The translations under genes were made by a program, and so were the position numbers. Source: Tachypleus tridentatus (Eukaryota > Arthropoda > Merostomata > Xiphosura > Limulidae). Taken from it: DNA of 64,000 nucleotides. Location: positions 153,137,592 through 153,201,591 of the forward strand of contig NC_134832.1 in assembly GCF_004210375.1 (NCBI RefSeq), read 5' to 3'. Positions 34,601-49,600 of this stretch are shown in pieces. The notes under the pieces were generated by a model that ran no database searches, was not told where the DNA came from, and was given only the letters and a program-made list of their open reading frames with translations. The first letter of the stretch is position 1, and every line of letters starts with the position of its first letter.

Positions 34601-37600
34601 CATAGCATTAAGTTGTTTACAGTAATGAGAGATATGGCATCAGATTTTCATGTCATTATATTTATTACAGTTTAACATGTTCTATCACATAAAGTATAAA
34701 TCTATGTGGTATAATTTTTATAGCAATATTTTAATAGTATGCAATTCCACACTAAAGTTATTCATTATGAACTGAACAAATGAGTTGAATCATGCTATTC
34801 AGTTTATAACAGATAATAAATAATTTATGAGAAAATTATTTTAAACAACTGAAAGAAAATTTACTATTTATCCTATTTTAAGTGTTTTTTTTACATTTAA
34901 CTTAATAAAAACACTTAAAGCTGAATGTTTGGAAATTACCCTCATCTGTTTGACTTATTTATAAACAGCTGGTAGACAACTTTTAGAGAGGGTGATGAGA
35001 AATGTGAACTACTTTTGATCAGTTGTTTAGTTCTCATAATACCTGTTTTATTGTAATTCTAAGCCTAATCTCATACTTTCTCAAGCCATGCCAGTGTTAA
35101 ATATGTGAAATTGAGGTATCCAGAAAAGTTTGAGTATTGAAGCCAACCATTATTGTTTTTAACAAATTTATATGGTTTTAATAGTAATTGTAAATTCAGG
35201 ATGAATTTAGATGTTTTTTTTAGAATTTACATTACAAGTAATTTTCATGTAATTTAAAGGACAAATGATAATGAAAACTGGTTAAATTATCTGCATTACA
35301 TACAATAGGTTTTTAAAGATGTATTATTTTTTCAGAAATGAAATGTATGTATTAAAGATACATTACACACTTAATCCTTTCATAATGGGTCACAGTTCAA
35401 AGGCTGTTTTCTTGTTTGTTGACCTGCTTTCAAAAATTTATTAAACTGCTATTTTTCTGAATTTATGTTTATGTTTGGAATCAAATTGTAGATTATAATT
35501 CAAACTTTAATATTATGTATGAGTTAAATATAAAAAACCACTCAAATGTAGATTTTAATGAGTGGTGGTATGTTAAATGTAGTGCTGTTTGAAATGTCAG
35601 AATACTAAGTCTTTAGTTTTGTACAAATCAGGAACTCAAATTACTGATATTATTATGCTAGAATGTGAAAGAAGAACATTGTATCTTTTTATTTTGCTGA
35701 CTGGCCCTGTTCAATTCTTTCCATTTTTGGAAATGGTCCCTTATATACACTTATTTCAATATATGACATGTGAGTAACCAATCAACAGCTTAGAATGTCC
35801 ACAGAATGGTTTTCCCCACCATTTTAATCTTTCAAAAAGGTATGCATTCTTTTGATCCAAGATTTCAGTGAGGTAGATTGTCTTTGGTCTGCTTGAATTT
35901 TCATATTCTTTAAAATCTAATATATCTTAGTTACTAAGCTTAATAAATTGTAGTGTAATTCTGTGATACGAGTGTACTTATTTATAATTTTTTATTATTC
36001 ATCTGTGTGTGTTTCTATTGTTTGGTATCCTCCATGTGTGAAATTTCAAAAGGTGTAGCGACCTATGTTTAGTGGTAGCTGAGTGTACTTATTTATAATT
36101 TTTTATTATTCATCTGTGTGTGTTTCTATTGTTTGATATCCTCCATGTGTGAAATTTCAAAAGGCGTAGCGACCTATGTTTAGTGGTAGCTGAGTACAAA
36201 GGTCATAACAAGAAGAGATAATTGTTTGTTTTACTTCTTGACTTATTGTTCTGTATTTAAAAAAATATAAGTTTAATAATTTGTTACTAAACAATAATAA
36301 CCTATACACATATATATGTGTGTAATAATTGAAATATCGCTCATTAATCATCTATTCTACTTTCATCTTAAGAATAAGAAAGGGGAGATGTTAGCCTCAT
36401 GAATTATTCTAAAATGGTGCCTGTCTTCCTATTTTAAACCTTTGTCAATGCAACTTATATAATGTTAGCTAGGCATGACTGGAAAGTCAGTATAATAAAA
36501 AAAGTAATAAATATATGTGTAAATATGTAGTGTTATGAGACTTAAGATACTTAATCTAAATATTTGTATTTTTCTGTTATAATATGTAGTCATTCTAGCA
36601 TGAGAAAAGCATAATTTATATTTCTAATTTTTTATGATGGTTATGAGTTTGGTCAAGTGACAGATCCCACGTAGCTAGAGTATAGAAAATTACAAAATAT
36701 AAAGTCTTACTGAAAACATTTTAAATGTATTTAAGAGGTTTTATAGATTACACAAATAATATTTAAGATTTTTGAGATGAATAACAGTTTTTTTTAATCA
36801 TAACATGAAATTGCTTTGCACTCAGTCTTGTAATGAAACAGACTTTATTTTAATGAACAAATCTTTAGTAGAAATATTTCAGTAAGAAATCTGATTCTTA
36901 CATACAAAATACTTGAAGATGCACACGCTGTATCAAAAGTTGTTGTTCAAATACCTAACCTGTGGAAGTGTGTAGACAAACTTGTTTGTATTATACCAAG
37001 CCCATTCCCAAAGGGTTAAGAAGGTAATGTATCCTTGTTTTTAACAATTAAAGTCCATGCTAATTCTACTCTTCCATCACCACCAAGTATAAAAATAGCC
37101 ACATAACTAAATTAGAAATAGAATGGCCCCTCTAAAAACCTGTTTGAAGACTTCAGTTTTCATGATTCTCAGTTTCAATTCTCATAAAATAATGTAATTT
37201 TATAGGAGTTATCATCATTAGTGCATCCAGTGCCTTGTAGTTTTAAGAATTATAGTGTTGCAGTTATGACAGTGCCTGAGAAGTCACTTAGCTTGGTCAG
37301 TAAACTTCTCACAAATTTGTATCTGTCTACTTACTGGTATAATGTAATGAATAATACTTTTTGTTCTTTAGTTTAAGAAAAGTTCGGATATCATATGCCA
37401 AGGTATAGCTAAACTAAATAAATATGGTAACAAGAGAAATGTAAAGGGACAGCTTTTAATGAATAATTATTAGATATATTTAGGTAGTGTATGATTAATG
37501 AATAATTATTAGATATATTTAGGTAGTGTATGACCTGACAATTGAAATTTTAGGTAGTGTATGATTAATGAATAATTAAAATACCATTTATTCTTATTTT

Positions 37601-40600
37601 ATATTAGATATTTTTATAATAATGAAACTGATTCACTAGGGGGCTTAATTCAAACGGTCCTGTTGCAACTGCATGCCTTATGCTACTGTTCCATTTTCAT
37701 TTTTCATTATGATTTTTCAACACATTATTTTAATTGAAATGTCAGGAATTGGGATTAATTTTATTTTTGGTAGAAGATCTTTATCAATATTGATTCTTCA
37801 AAAAATTGAAAGTATTGATGATTCTACAGGGTGTTCGGAAAGTCACTGTGCAGTTTTGTAATCATATTTTATTCAGTCTATTTCAAGCCAGCAACTGATA
37901 GCGGTGTTTAGAGACAAAATAAGAAGGATCCAAGCCTGTATTGATGCCAACGAGGGGTCACTTTCAACATTGTTTATAATTGTCATTCATATTTACCTCC
38001 TGTATTCTATATTGAAATTCTTTAATAAATATATAAGTGACTTTCCGAACACCCTGAAGTATTAGAATAATCTCATCTTCAGATCAAACTAATTCAAAAC
38101 TCTGATTGATTTATTAACCTTTCCTTTACATTTTGAATATGTTATTGTTCAAGTTTTATTTCTAGTGTATTGTATGTTTAATAATTTAATGTGTAAGTGG
38201 GTTTAAAAGTAAAGGAGTCAGAGATTTATTTTTTGTTGTTATTGTATTTATTATTATTTCATTGGAATTTTATAGGTTTACAGAGGAATATTTCAAGCAG
38301 CCTAAACGAGGGTATGGATTTAATGTTGTTGATGTGTTTAAAGCATTAAAAGCAAGAAATTACGATAATGTATTTCAACCAGCAAAGGAGTTGTTTTCTG
38401 GGTGCGGTTCATATGGCAATGGAGCAGCCATGCGGGTGGCACCTGTAGCATTGTTTTGTTATAAGCAGGATAAAGAAACCCTTATAAAGGTAAGACTTGT
38501 TCATACATTGATGACTAGTCATGTAGTCACTTTATGATAACAACAACTGAATAATTGTAAGTATGTGCCAAGTTTCAAAAAGCTAGTTGTTTATTATAAA
38601 ATTTACTTCTTTCAGATGTGTACATAAAATACAAGAAATTTTTATTCACATACTTTAGTTCTTAATATTAGCTAAAAGTATGTAATAGAAATTTTTATTC
38701 ATCTTGGTTCTTTGAACTGAAAGAAAGGATATGAAGTTCATGCAGAGAAGTTTAAGTTAAACAACCATCTCATGAGAAAAGTATATTGTTTTACTTTGTA
38801 AGTCAGTAGCTTTCTGTGTAGAACAGTGGTGCCCATCCTTATTTTATAGAACACACCCTATCAATTATGTCTTGTTACCTCCTTCATCGTATATTAGAAT
38901 GAAATAAGTCTTAAGATAGTACACAGTAGAAGCCAAACAGTTGCAGTTTACTCACTAGTTTAGTGTAAAACATGGACTTGAACGTGGGATAAGGTGAAGT
39001 CCATTTTTGGCTGAATTGTTAATGCAGCAACATAGAAATTACACTGTATTTAAAAGTGAGATTGCAGAAAATACAGACTCTCCACACCTGTCTCCATTCC
39101 TGATGTCACACATTTTTATGTCAACAAGGTTCTAAAATATTAAGGGATGTGGCCTTCTATATGAAATCACTTTTCCCTTTAGGTTTGGTTAAGATATCCC
39201 CTATATTGTTGGGTTTATCACTTCCTCCACTTCATCCAGATTTGTTTCTCTTCCCTGATGCTTTCCTTCAGTGTTGAGGTGTGTGGGTCATTCAGCAGGA
39301 GGCTTTAGGACAAACGTCTATGGACTAAGGGCTTAACCATCTTAATGTCTTGGTTTTTCTGGCAGTACAACATATTGGTTCACTTTCTTCCTCTAGTCTG
39401 GATTTGATTAAGCATGTTTCATTTCAAATATTTGATGATGGCGGCTTATTTCACTTGCCAAGGGGACATTCATTCTTGTTCCCTTTGTGGTAGACAGTGA
39501 ATCTCTTTTTGTCCTTTTGCCATATATTTTTTAACCAGTGTTGAACCAGTCAACACAAATCTCCCACCTGTTTGATTAAGGTGTACCTGTTCCCTCACTC
39601 ATTTCATTTTGGTTGCACTACGTCAGTGTTGTGGCTAAAAATGTGTGCCCTTGTTGGTTGTTCTGCTTCTTACTATTGCACTATCTCTCAATGTCTTTAT
39701 GCCGAGGATATTATTGTGTTAAGGTTGTTCTGGTCTGTTTGATTTTAGTGGGACATATGTGTATTTCATTCTTCTCACATATGCTATGTTTACAGATTGG
39801 TGGTAGGATTTCTCTCTTCAATTGGCTGAACTTGTGGTAAAGACAGTATGATCCTCTTTCCTACCTCTGCATGGGTGTTGGTTTCTGGCAGTTGATTTAC
39901 TAACAGTATGATCCACATTCTATCTCCATATGGATGTCAGTTCCCAATGGTCAACCTTTAGATGCAAATGACCAGATGTGTTGGGTCTGTTTTGCCTTAG
40001 CCACTTTACACCCTATTGCACATTGAAATTGTAGTATATCATGGTTAAGATTGTCTTTCATTTCAATGTGCTCCTCAGAATGTTTTGTCCCGATCTGTCA
40101 CACATTTTCTACATCTGGGTGAAGAGTACTTGTTTCATCTCCTGTGTGTAATCTTCTTGTTTGACAATGTCCTTCAGATGCTTCTACTTTGTCCCTTACA
40201 CAGGTTACACCACTATCTAATGTGGGATTGTCAACTAGTGCTTACATGTCTGCCTATGCTCAAAATAGTAGTTGGATATAATAGCATAAATGGAGTAATG
40301 TGAGTCACGTGTTTATGTGGGACTTCTATTGGTAGAGGTTTGTTACATGGTAATTTGCATGTGAGAATCAGTTAAACCATGTGAATTGAGGGTTGTGTGG
40401 CTTGCTGCATGCAAACAATTTTGCAAATAGAAGGCAGTACTGAACAAAAATAGTTATTTATGTGAGCAGAAGTAAATAGTTGTCAAAAATACATTTTCAG
40501 TGTAGGAAAATTATAACTATGGAATCTGTGCATGAGAATGATCATAGACTATATTGATAGAATGTTTTATTGATTGTAAGGGTTTTGAAGAATACAGTGA

Positions 40601-43600
40601 TATTTATTATTTAAGAATTGTTGTATAAATAGTTGAACTTGTACCAATGAATAATTGAATATATTATGTCCACCTACAAGATAAATAAAAAAATTGGTAA
40701 TTTAAAAACCTGCAAATAGGGATTGTAAAATAAGTAAGGAACAAATGCTGAAGGTACTGTAGACATTTTGGCTTCATGTTACCTGGAATTGTATTTAATG
40801 TAGTCAAGATAGGAGTTTGATTAACCTGAAGATGACCTAAGAAGGTAGAAACATTGTTTTGTATTTTATTCTAACTAATTTTAATATCCATACCAGCCAT
40901 CTTGAGAATACAGGATAGAAGTTTGTAATTTGAGTAAATAAGGTTTACAGTATCTTGGGCTTTGTTTTCGAATTTTTCTTTATGACCACTAGTTGAAGGT
41001 TTTTAAATTACCAGTTTTATATGTCTTGTTTGCTGTGTTTTCTATGCTCAACAATGGGTAAAGGATTACTTGATATAGTACCTGACTTAATACATTGTAA
41101 TGAATCAACATTACTAGGTTTCAAAGTGTTGTTTGAACGTTTACTGTTTAAGGTTGTTTTTGCTCAAACATACCACTAGGGTTTTGTGCAATTTCTTGTG
41201 ATTTCTATTATGAACCAGTGTCGTGGTTCATAATATTATCAGTATTGAATGTCTGAGTAATATATTATAAAAAATTTACTGGGTGTTAGGCCCAAGAAAT
41301 AAAAATTAAAGATACACATGACCATGCTGACAGAATTAGAATAATAGTTTTGATTTTAAACTATGGGCTTTCAGACCAAAATATGCTCTTGATTGAAATA
41401 TTACTTATTATACAAGTTGTAGTGCTAGTATAGGCAGTATGTTTGTTGTCATGAAAAGATTATAATTCAACACTAAAGGCTATTCGTGTTTTATTTGAAG
41501 GCCTGATTCCACATATGTATGATTGGAGTTTACAAGTTATTTATTTGCAAATATAATCTGGTGATCCTGTGAATGAACAAAACTTGCATAGACCTGCATA
41601 TATTTTTGTTAACGTGATGGATCAGTAAACATGTCGGGTTAATTCGAATATTTCAATGTTTCTCATGTAGATTAATTGTATATGGACAGTTTCAAAGCAC
41701 ATGTGAAAATAATACAATGTGCTCTGGATCGGTGGATAATTTCATTAATATGATCAGTCAGTTTATAGATAATAAGAAATGTGCAGTATATGGTTAGTTT
41801 TGTACATTTTTGTTATGACTGATATACTATTATATATTTGTTTTAATATTGATGGCTGTGTAAGTTAAGTTTATATTTAGAATGTCTTATTCTTTAACAT
41901 TTCATATCTAGTAGAGATAAGTGATAACTTACCTTTTATCGTTCTTCACATTTTTTTGGTTTTTACCCAAAGCTGGTCCATTATTTTTGTGAGTGGGATG
42001 TTTTTACCTGTGACTTTAGTATCATTTGGGGTATCTCTGTTATTACATTCAGTTTGTTCCTTTTTGGTTGATCTTTAGTCCCTGTAGCTATTGTATTCTT
42101 TATTCAAATTTCTCACCTTTCCACCCCAGTGAGAACCAGTACTGCCAAAACTGGAATTGATCGTGTGATGGAATTGAATAGAGGGTGTCACGTGCGTCAG
42201 TGTTGTTTCTTGATGATTTTCATGCAAGATGCAAGTTGACTCGTGTTAATCATGAGGCACTTGGGAGCTCAAGGGTAGTGGCATGTGAAAAACTTTTACA
42301 CATAGAGGGCAGCATCAGACAAGAGTAGATTTTTATGTGAGAGAAGGTAACTATCAGAAATATATTTTCAGTGTAGGAAAATTAAACCTTTTGCTGTATA
42401 AATTAAAACTGAAAAGTGATCAGTTTTGACTGTCATAAACAAATGTATAAACTACACTTGATTTGTATTTTCTGATAAAGTGCCAATAATTCTATCTTGG
42501 AACTTTATGCACATTTCAGACACAGTCAGTATATAACATGTTATCTATTTTTTACATTTCAAACTATGAGTGAAAATTAGACATAAAGCTTTCTTCAGTT
42601 CATTTGAAGTTACCTGGAAGTTGCAATACAGGTAAAAATGAGAATGAAGCCTGGGGAATTAAGAATGATATTTTTGCATACAAGATATCATAATTATGCA
42701 TACAAGATGTCATAATTATGCTATTTTTTCTCATTTCACTGATGGACTGAACCTTCACAATTTTTTTTACTTACTGTTGTTATTTTCTAAAACCAATATT
42801 GAATGATCCTTTTCTTGATAGCCATAACCACATAAATTCTGATTACATTCGGAAACAAACAATTTAGACATTGTTGATGTCCTAAAGTCTTCTGCCTTTC
42901 GAAATCATCCTCTACACTTGTGTCTCCACAACAGGCAGTTGCCGTTCATTCTACATAGTTTCAACATTGTTGATGTCTTTCTCAGATTCCTTCAATAAAG
43001 TATTCCTTTTTTTATTTGTTTTTCAGTTAAATGGCTGAATACAGCCTGCTAGGATGACTAAATGATTATTAAAACATTTTGATTAGGAACTCTCTTTGGG
43101 GCCTTTAGAGATACTCTTACATTGAAGTACAGAACCTTAAAAAAAAACAGAAAAAAAAAGTCTTGTTCATTGCGTGTGTGTAGTTTTGATGTCTCTTGTT
43201 TAATATTTTCACATTCTCGAGTAAACTCAATAACACTATTTCATTTCATTGGTCCTTCCTTTGCTACTGATGGATGCAAGTTTACCGTCTGAATGCACTA
43301 GGGTTCTGTTATTACCATTAATGTGATCTGTCATGTTTCATAATACTACATCATTACATATGATTTATTTCACAAGTAAAGTAGAACTTAAGTATTTGTT
43401 AACTTCCAGAAACGCTGTTTCTGTGTGTGTATTTATTCCAAGTAAGGTTGTTAGGTATGTTGTTTGATGATTAAATACCTTGCTGTTAAATGTTTTCTGA
43501 GATGTCGCAAAAGAAGGTTTAATGAGATGAACAGTGATTTTAGTATAACTGTAGTTTAGTTGTGTTGAAGAGCTGGAAATAATATTTTGTGTCTAGTTAG

Positions 43601-46600
43601 GGAATTGGAAGTGGGTATTTAGTAGTTTGTGTATTTATAGTAAAGTATTTAAAATATAAATGATAATAACTTTTAATCAATTAATCCAAGACACTGTTAG
43701 ATTGTCTGAAAAAATCAGGTTAATGTGTTTTGATTGGCATCACTGAAGAATTTTTGGTCTTGTCAGCACAACATTTATATTTAATATAAATTATTACACT
43801 TCTGGTTTGTCTCATGTAAAGGTTAGAATATTTTGATTTGTAATTAGTTAAGATGATATCAGTAAAAATTTCTGTCATAGAAGAAGTGAAATAGATTTGT
43901 AATTGTAAAAATATTGTGTTCTTAATTCTTTTGTTTTACTGAGAAATAACTATTGTTAAAGAACATGAAAATATTGTTTAATACTGAGATCTTTGTATAA
44001 CTCAAAATAATTGTTCATTGTCTGTGTTAAAATTACTTTTGTATTTTTATAGAAAAGTATTACTTGAAAGATGTCCTCATGAATATAACTGTAAGATTAA
44101 CAAAACAAAAACTTTAGAATGAGTCGCATCACAGAGGGCATATGTTTTTAGGCCTTGACAAAAGTGTTATCTTACAACTTACTATTTCAATACATAGTCT
44201 GACGGGCTATAAAATTTAAAAGTTAAGTTAACCTGCATCATTTTGTTCATTAATGAGCCTTCCTTGTTTAGCAGATGGCTCGCCAAAGTGCCCAGATTAC
44301 ACATGCACATCCGAATGGCTACAATGGGGCTATCCTTCAGGCTCTTGCAGTACATGAAGCTCTTAAAGCTGATCCTGGTAGTAATTTAGATCCTTTCAGT
44401 TTCATTGATAGCCTGTTGACTAATATGGAATCTGTAGAGGGAGCCACTGAAGGAGAGTGAGTATCTGTAAGTTTTGAACATGTGGGTGCACACCTGAACT
44501 TCTGAACTTCTCTATCATACATGAATACAGTGTAATATAATTGTAAAATATAGTTTATTATTAGTATAGGTAATGAAACCGTTCATATTAAAGTTATTTC
44601 TTGACCTTGCCTCTTTTAGTGATTAAAAGTTGGAAAGTTAATACTGTTTATAAAATGCTGTTTAATATTGTAAGGCCTGGTTAACTCTTTTGTGTGGTTC
44701 GATAACATTGCATAAAATACACGTCTGACATAGAACAGGAAACCATCTACAGAAAGGCCTGCTACTCATAGTGTGAAGAAGTTCCATGTGTCTTAAAGAT
44801 ATTGAAGGTTTTTATTTAAAATGAGAAATCAAACATTCCTTTGAAATAATCACATAGCTTTTAACACCAAGTTCGTGTTTCTAATTTGCATCCAAATTCT
44901 GTTTCAGTTAAAGTGGTAAGTTTCAGTTTTAAGTGATCAGAAATGAAGTTGGTGCTTATTTATTTTAAGTAATTATAAATAAAAAGTTTGATTATAATTC
45001 ATGATGATTGATGCATTTTCAAATGGAAGTCAGCTAATTTTAGTAGACAGTATCAAACTTATAATTAACAAGTTTCTTCTGATCAGAAGTTAAGACAGTG
45101 AGAATGACATCCTAATATTGGATTATTAGCTGTTTGAAGGTTTTCTGATGTTGAGGTTACTTTAATGATAAATCATTGTTCTTTTCAGGATTTAAGCAAG
45201 TTTTACACAATTATTTTGTTGTTATTGTGAACTTCATGTAACTGGTCTCTGGTACCAGTAGACAAAACATTTACATAGCAAGTTTTATAACAGATGGAAT
45301 TGTCAGGTTTGAGCTAGTTTTAATAGCCATATAATTAAAATAGGTTCAGTTGTTTAGTATTTTCAAAGTCCATATTTCAACTTTGGCAAGTGTTCAAGTT
45401 GGCTTTTCCAACATTTAAATAATATTTTGTATGTTGTGATATTGCAAAGATTAGATTAGGCTAGGACTTAAACCCTGTTAATTTCTGTAACATTATTATA
45501 TGTGCAGGGCTATAAGGTAGAATAGGGATGTAAAATATTGTACTCTGACACATTCTTATAGGGTTGTCACAAAGTTCTTTCATCTGTTCTGGTGTTCTTA
45601 CAATCAAAACTAAGACTAAACACCAGAAAGTTAAAATATTTGATAGATAAGTTGAAATTAGAAAGGTGATTATAATTCTCAAAATAAACATTGCTTCAAG
45701 ATGCTGGTTATGAAACTTGCATAGTTAGGTTGTTATCATTGTATGATGTGACTACCATTCATGTCTTCCATAGCTCATATTGTGATAAAATATGATACAT
45801 AGTTGAACTGTCTGGCTTTGGACAAATACACTTATATGCTAGCTTTAAGTTCTTTCAAGGAAGCAGGGACATAATAATACCCCAGTTTGAGTGGTCTATT
45901 TTTAAAGATCAGTAGAAGTGAGATTGGAATGCTTTGTGTGGTAGGTATTTGCTGATAGCTTAGTCCTTGTAAGTATATCCCAGCAGTGTGTTGGCAGCTC
46001 ATGCAGTGGGAAGCAGAGCATTATTTCGCATGAAGACCTACACACTTCTCTTCCCTGAAGTATTGGAATAGCAGTTTGTTCCATTTGGGTTGGCAGCTTT
46101 CACCATTCAGTGAGTTATTTATGAGTTCTTAAAATAAGAGTTCCCATGAAATGTTAGGAATTAGAATGCATAATCTGTTTATGCATATTTCCTGGTAGCA
46201 GTTCGTAACTTCCCATGTTGCTAGAGGTGGTGGTGGTAGTTTAACATGAGTGATAATGAAGGTTTACATCTGAAGTAAAATTCATTGTTTACTTGACTTG
46301 TCTTATCTTAACTTCAGTGGATGTTGTGAAGCAACCATTGTTAGCTGCATGAATTAAAGATTTTGTTTGTTAAATATTTTTGTCAGTTTCTGATAAACCT
46401 CAGTGCTATATATGCTACTCTTTGCTGTTTTCATGTCAGAAGGATAGTAATCTACACCAGTGTTATTACTGTAGGGTTTATACTGATGAATGAGAGCAGT
46501 TGTAACATTTAGAGACAACCTGTTTATGAAAGCAATTCTTACATTAACTTTTAGACAGCAGGAATGTTGTAGGTAACAGTTAACAACAGATGTAAACACA

Positions 46601-49600
46601 GTCTTTAGCATTTTTATTTTGAAGTTTGAACAAAATATGAAAGAAACTGAAGAGAAAAGCATGATAAAGACTTATTTATTACAAGTTCACATGTTTTTTA
46701 GGGTATGAAAATCATGAAAATATTTTCCAATGCACACTGCTATCTTTCCAATAATTGGTAAATTACATTGTAACTAAACTGCCTTAACAATGGCTTCTTG
46801 CCAGTTTTTACTAGATACGTGTTATAAGAATTCAAAAATGAAGTATCAGTTAGGTGAAGAAAGAAAACTTCTTGTACCACTTCATACATTTATGAAGGTA
46901 ATCAATTTCTCCAATCTACATGTGACTTTTCTCAACTAGCCTTATGTTGATAGTATAATATAAAACCATGTCAGGTTTGGTTATTGGTTGTTTAGTTTTG
47001 TAATCATCCTTCAAACTGTATTTCACCTTTATGTACTGTACTAAGTATCAGGATGTTTGTCTTTCCAGTGAAATGATAAAACATTCCCTTGTTTCTTGGT
47101 CTCAACATCTCTCGTCTTCAGAGGTATAAATGTAAGCACATTCTTCCAATTAGTTCTAACTGTTCAACAAAAACCAGTCTTACTTTCAAAGAGAAAGTTG
47201 AATAATTCTAGACTTGTATAATAATTATTAGTATAGAATATTTGACCTTTTCCAAGATAGTCTTTCATCAGTTGCTTGACAGCTAATCCTGAAAAGCCTA
47301 ACTCAGGATCTTTGAGGACATCTACATCACTTGCAGAATAGATAATCATATCCATTACAATTTCTGTCTAACAGTCACATAATACAAAGATCTTTATTCC
47401 AAATCTCTGGTGCTTGCTTGGAATGTATTGCTTGAAAACAATGCAATCTTTGAAAAGAATCAAAGATTCATCAAGAACTACTTTTTGAAATGGAGGAAAA
47501 GGTTCCTTAGTTTTATTCTTCACCATTGCAATCATTTCTCGAACTTTCCATAATCAATTGTTTGCATTTAGTTCTTAATTATTTGCAAAGTGCAAATATG
47601 TAAGAACCTCACTGAATCAATCTAGGGTAACGTATGTTGGAAAACTTTAAGTTCCTGTAAGGGGATCATTTTTCCAATAATCAGCCAACACATGGTTTTT
47701 TTACATGTGGCATAAGCATCACCAGAGAAATAAAAAAAACCTGCACTTCAACAGCTGCATCTTCCCATTTCTTACTTCATGAAGTAGAGGGAGTGTTACT
47801 TTCTTTGGAATTCAAGGATTTACAAAACACAACATTTGTTTGTTTCTCACACAGTATGACTTATTGTACTTTGATCAAATATAGCAGTAAAAAGTTCATA
47901 TTCTTTAGATACATCCATGAGATCAAATTTATCTGTGAGTCCAACATTTCTACTATTAAAAGAATGAATAAATAGATCAAAATGGTTACACCTTACCCAT
48001 TGAGAACCAATGTATTCTAATTCACTATCTAAATCACATTCAGAGCTTGAAACAATTGAATTTGATGATGAAAAATCTGAAAAGTTTTCTTTTTCACTGG
48101 AGTAATTATTATGTGCTAATACTTCAGTTTTGTCTTTTGATGAAAAATGTTTTCACTTTGTTCCTTCAGCTGTTGTACCCTTCCTTTTCTGCTCCATGAC
48201 TTAGTCTTACACTAAGAAAATGACTTGGGCGCAACAATTTGAGTGGATATGGTCATGACGGTGTGAGGGGTTTACCAACTAATGATTTCAGCCTGTATCA
48301 TCACTTGATGTTATCTGTACTGAGTGCAAAGCACGAAATCATCAACTAATGATGGCTGCTGTTTAAAGGTTAAGAAACAACTTTTTAGGAGCCATTTCTA
48401 AATTTTGAAATGAATATTAACAAATTCCATGTCCAGTTTATACCGTATGAAAGTTTTCTTATCTGCATCTGATTTCTTTTGGACTTGCCTATACCAGTAC
48501 CTCATCCATCAAACAACTCTCCTGTGAAAGGTTTATGAGTAATGACTAGTAGAATAGATGAGCTAAATTCATGATGACTTTGTAAATATATAGTTGAATT
48601 ATTAAACAACAGATTTAGTATGAAAGCTGTTAATCCTTTATCATCTGTTTACAAAAAGTATGTTGTTGTTTTTTATATCTGAAAAGAATTTTTTAAATTA
48701 AAAGTTGATTTTCTGTGATTCAGTGTAAAATATAACTCATGTTTTTGACAGAGATGAAAAGCCATACTGCAAAAGTTTGAACGTCATTAAACACATCCTT
48801 CGTCCAGAAGACAAAGACATGACGCCAGAGGAGGTTGCGGTACTCCTAGGTAACATGTTCACAAATATGATTTCATTTAAAGTTTCACCATATTAAAGAA
48901 AAAGGTTGTACTTTAGATTTTTTCTTCATGTTTCTGATTTATTCCTAGCTTTTGTAATAAATGTTTTATAACAGAGGCCAATATTCAGAATTTATTTAAA
49001 AAGCTAAATTTTGATACAATATCTTACTTCCTCACACAGAATAGCTTTTTCTGACTTGTAATGCCCTCTGTATGTACATGTTTTTGCTCACCACTAGCTT
49101 TGATTTTCCAATTTACCCTCACATATTTTAATGTAAAGCAGCTGCATGGTAGCATGTAAATAAGCATATGGCAATCCTCCACCAATAGGAGTGAAACACA
49201 ACTTCAAACATAGCTGACTCCTTCTTTGCATCTATCCCAATTTCACTTCTTGATTGGCACTTGTGGTATTAAAATGTATTTTTTTCGCACTTTATGTAAA
49301 GGAATTTGTAATTAGTTTCTTGTTTTTTAATGAAAATTTAGTTTTTCTTTATGTTTGCTACTCTTGTGTTCTTGACTTCAGTTAGTGCATTTTAGCATTC
49401 ATGTCTTTTATTCTAGTACATGATTTGTTGGATCTTTCTGTTTGGACTTTTCTACTTTTATGTGAAACTTAGAATTCATTGCCACTATAACTATCACTGC
49501 TCCTGTTCTCACTACAGTCTATTACTTTGACTACAATGACTTTGGGTCCACAGTTGTTAGTGGATAATGTTATGGCCTTTGTACACTGGGAGCTAACTAC

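Larger units (their letters stand above)
33566..38275. other. ADPRS intron 2
   Basis: 4.7 kb, AT-rich. Holds a 41-bp minisatellite (34283), a 111-bp duplication (35970), a 39-bp repeat (37456) and a mariner remnant (37827). Confidence 0.85.
38490..44274. other. ADPRS intron 3
   Basis: 5.8 kb. Contains pyrimidine-rich DNA at about 39180-40290 resembling the DIRS-like interior, two DIRS-type end repeats, and a Penelope-type end fragment. The remainder is AT-rich with nothing recognised. Confidence 0.8.
44457..48751. other. ADPRS intron 4
   Basis: The left 2.1 kb is AT-rich with nothing recognised. A piggyBac element occupies 46548-48369. Confidence 0.85.

Noticed and set aside
46354-46662. 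102-codon minus-strand frame
   Set aside because: Overlaps the piggyBac left end, shows no recognisable domain and has weak coding character.
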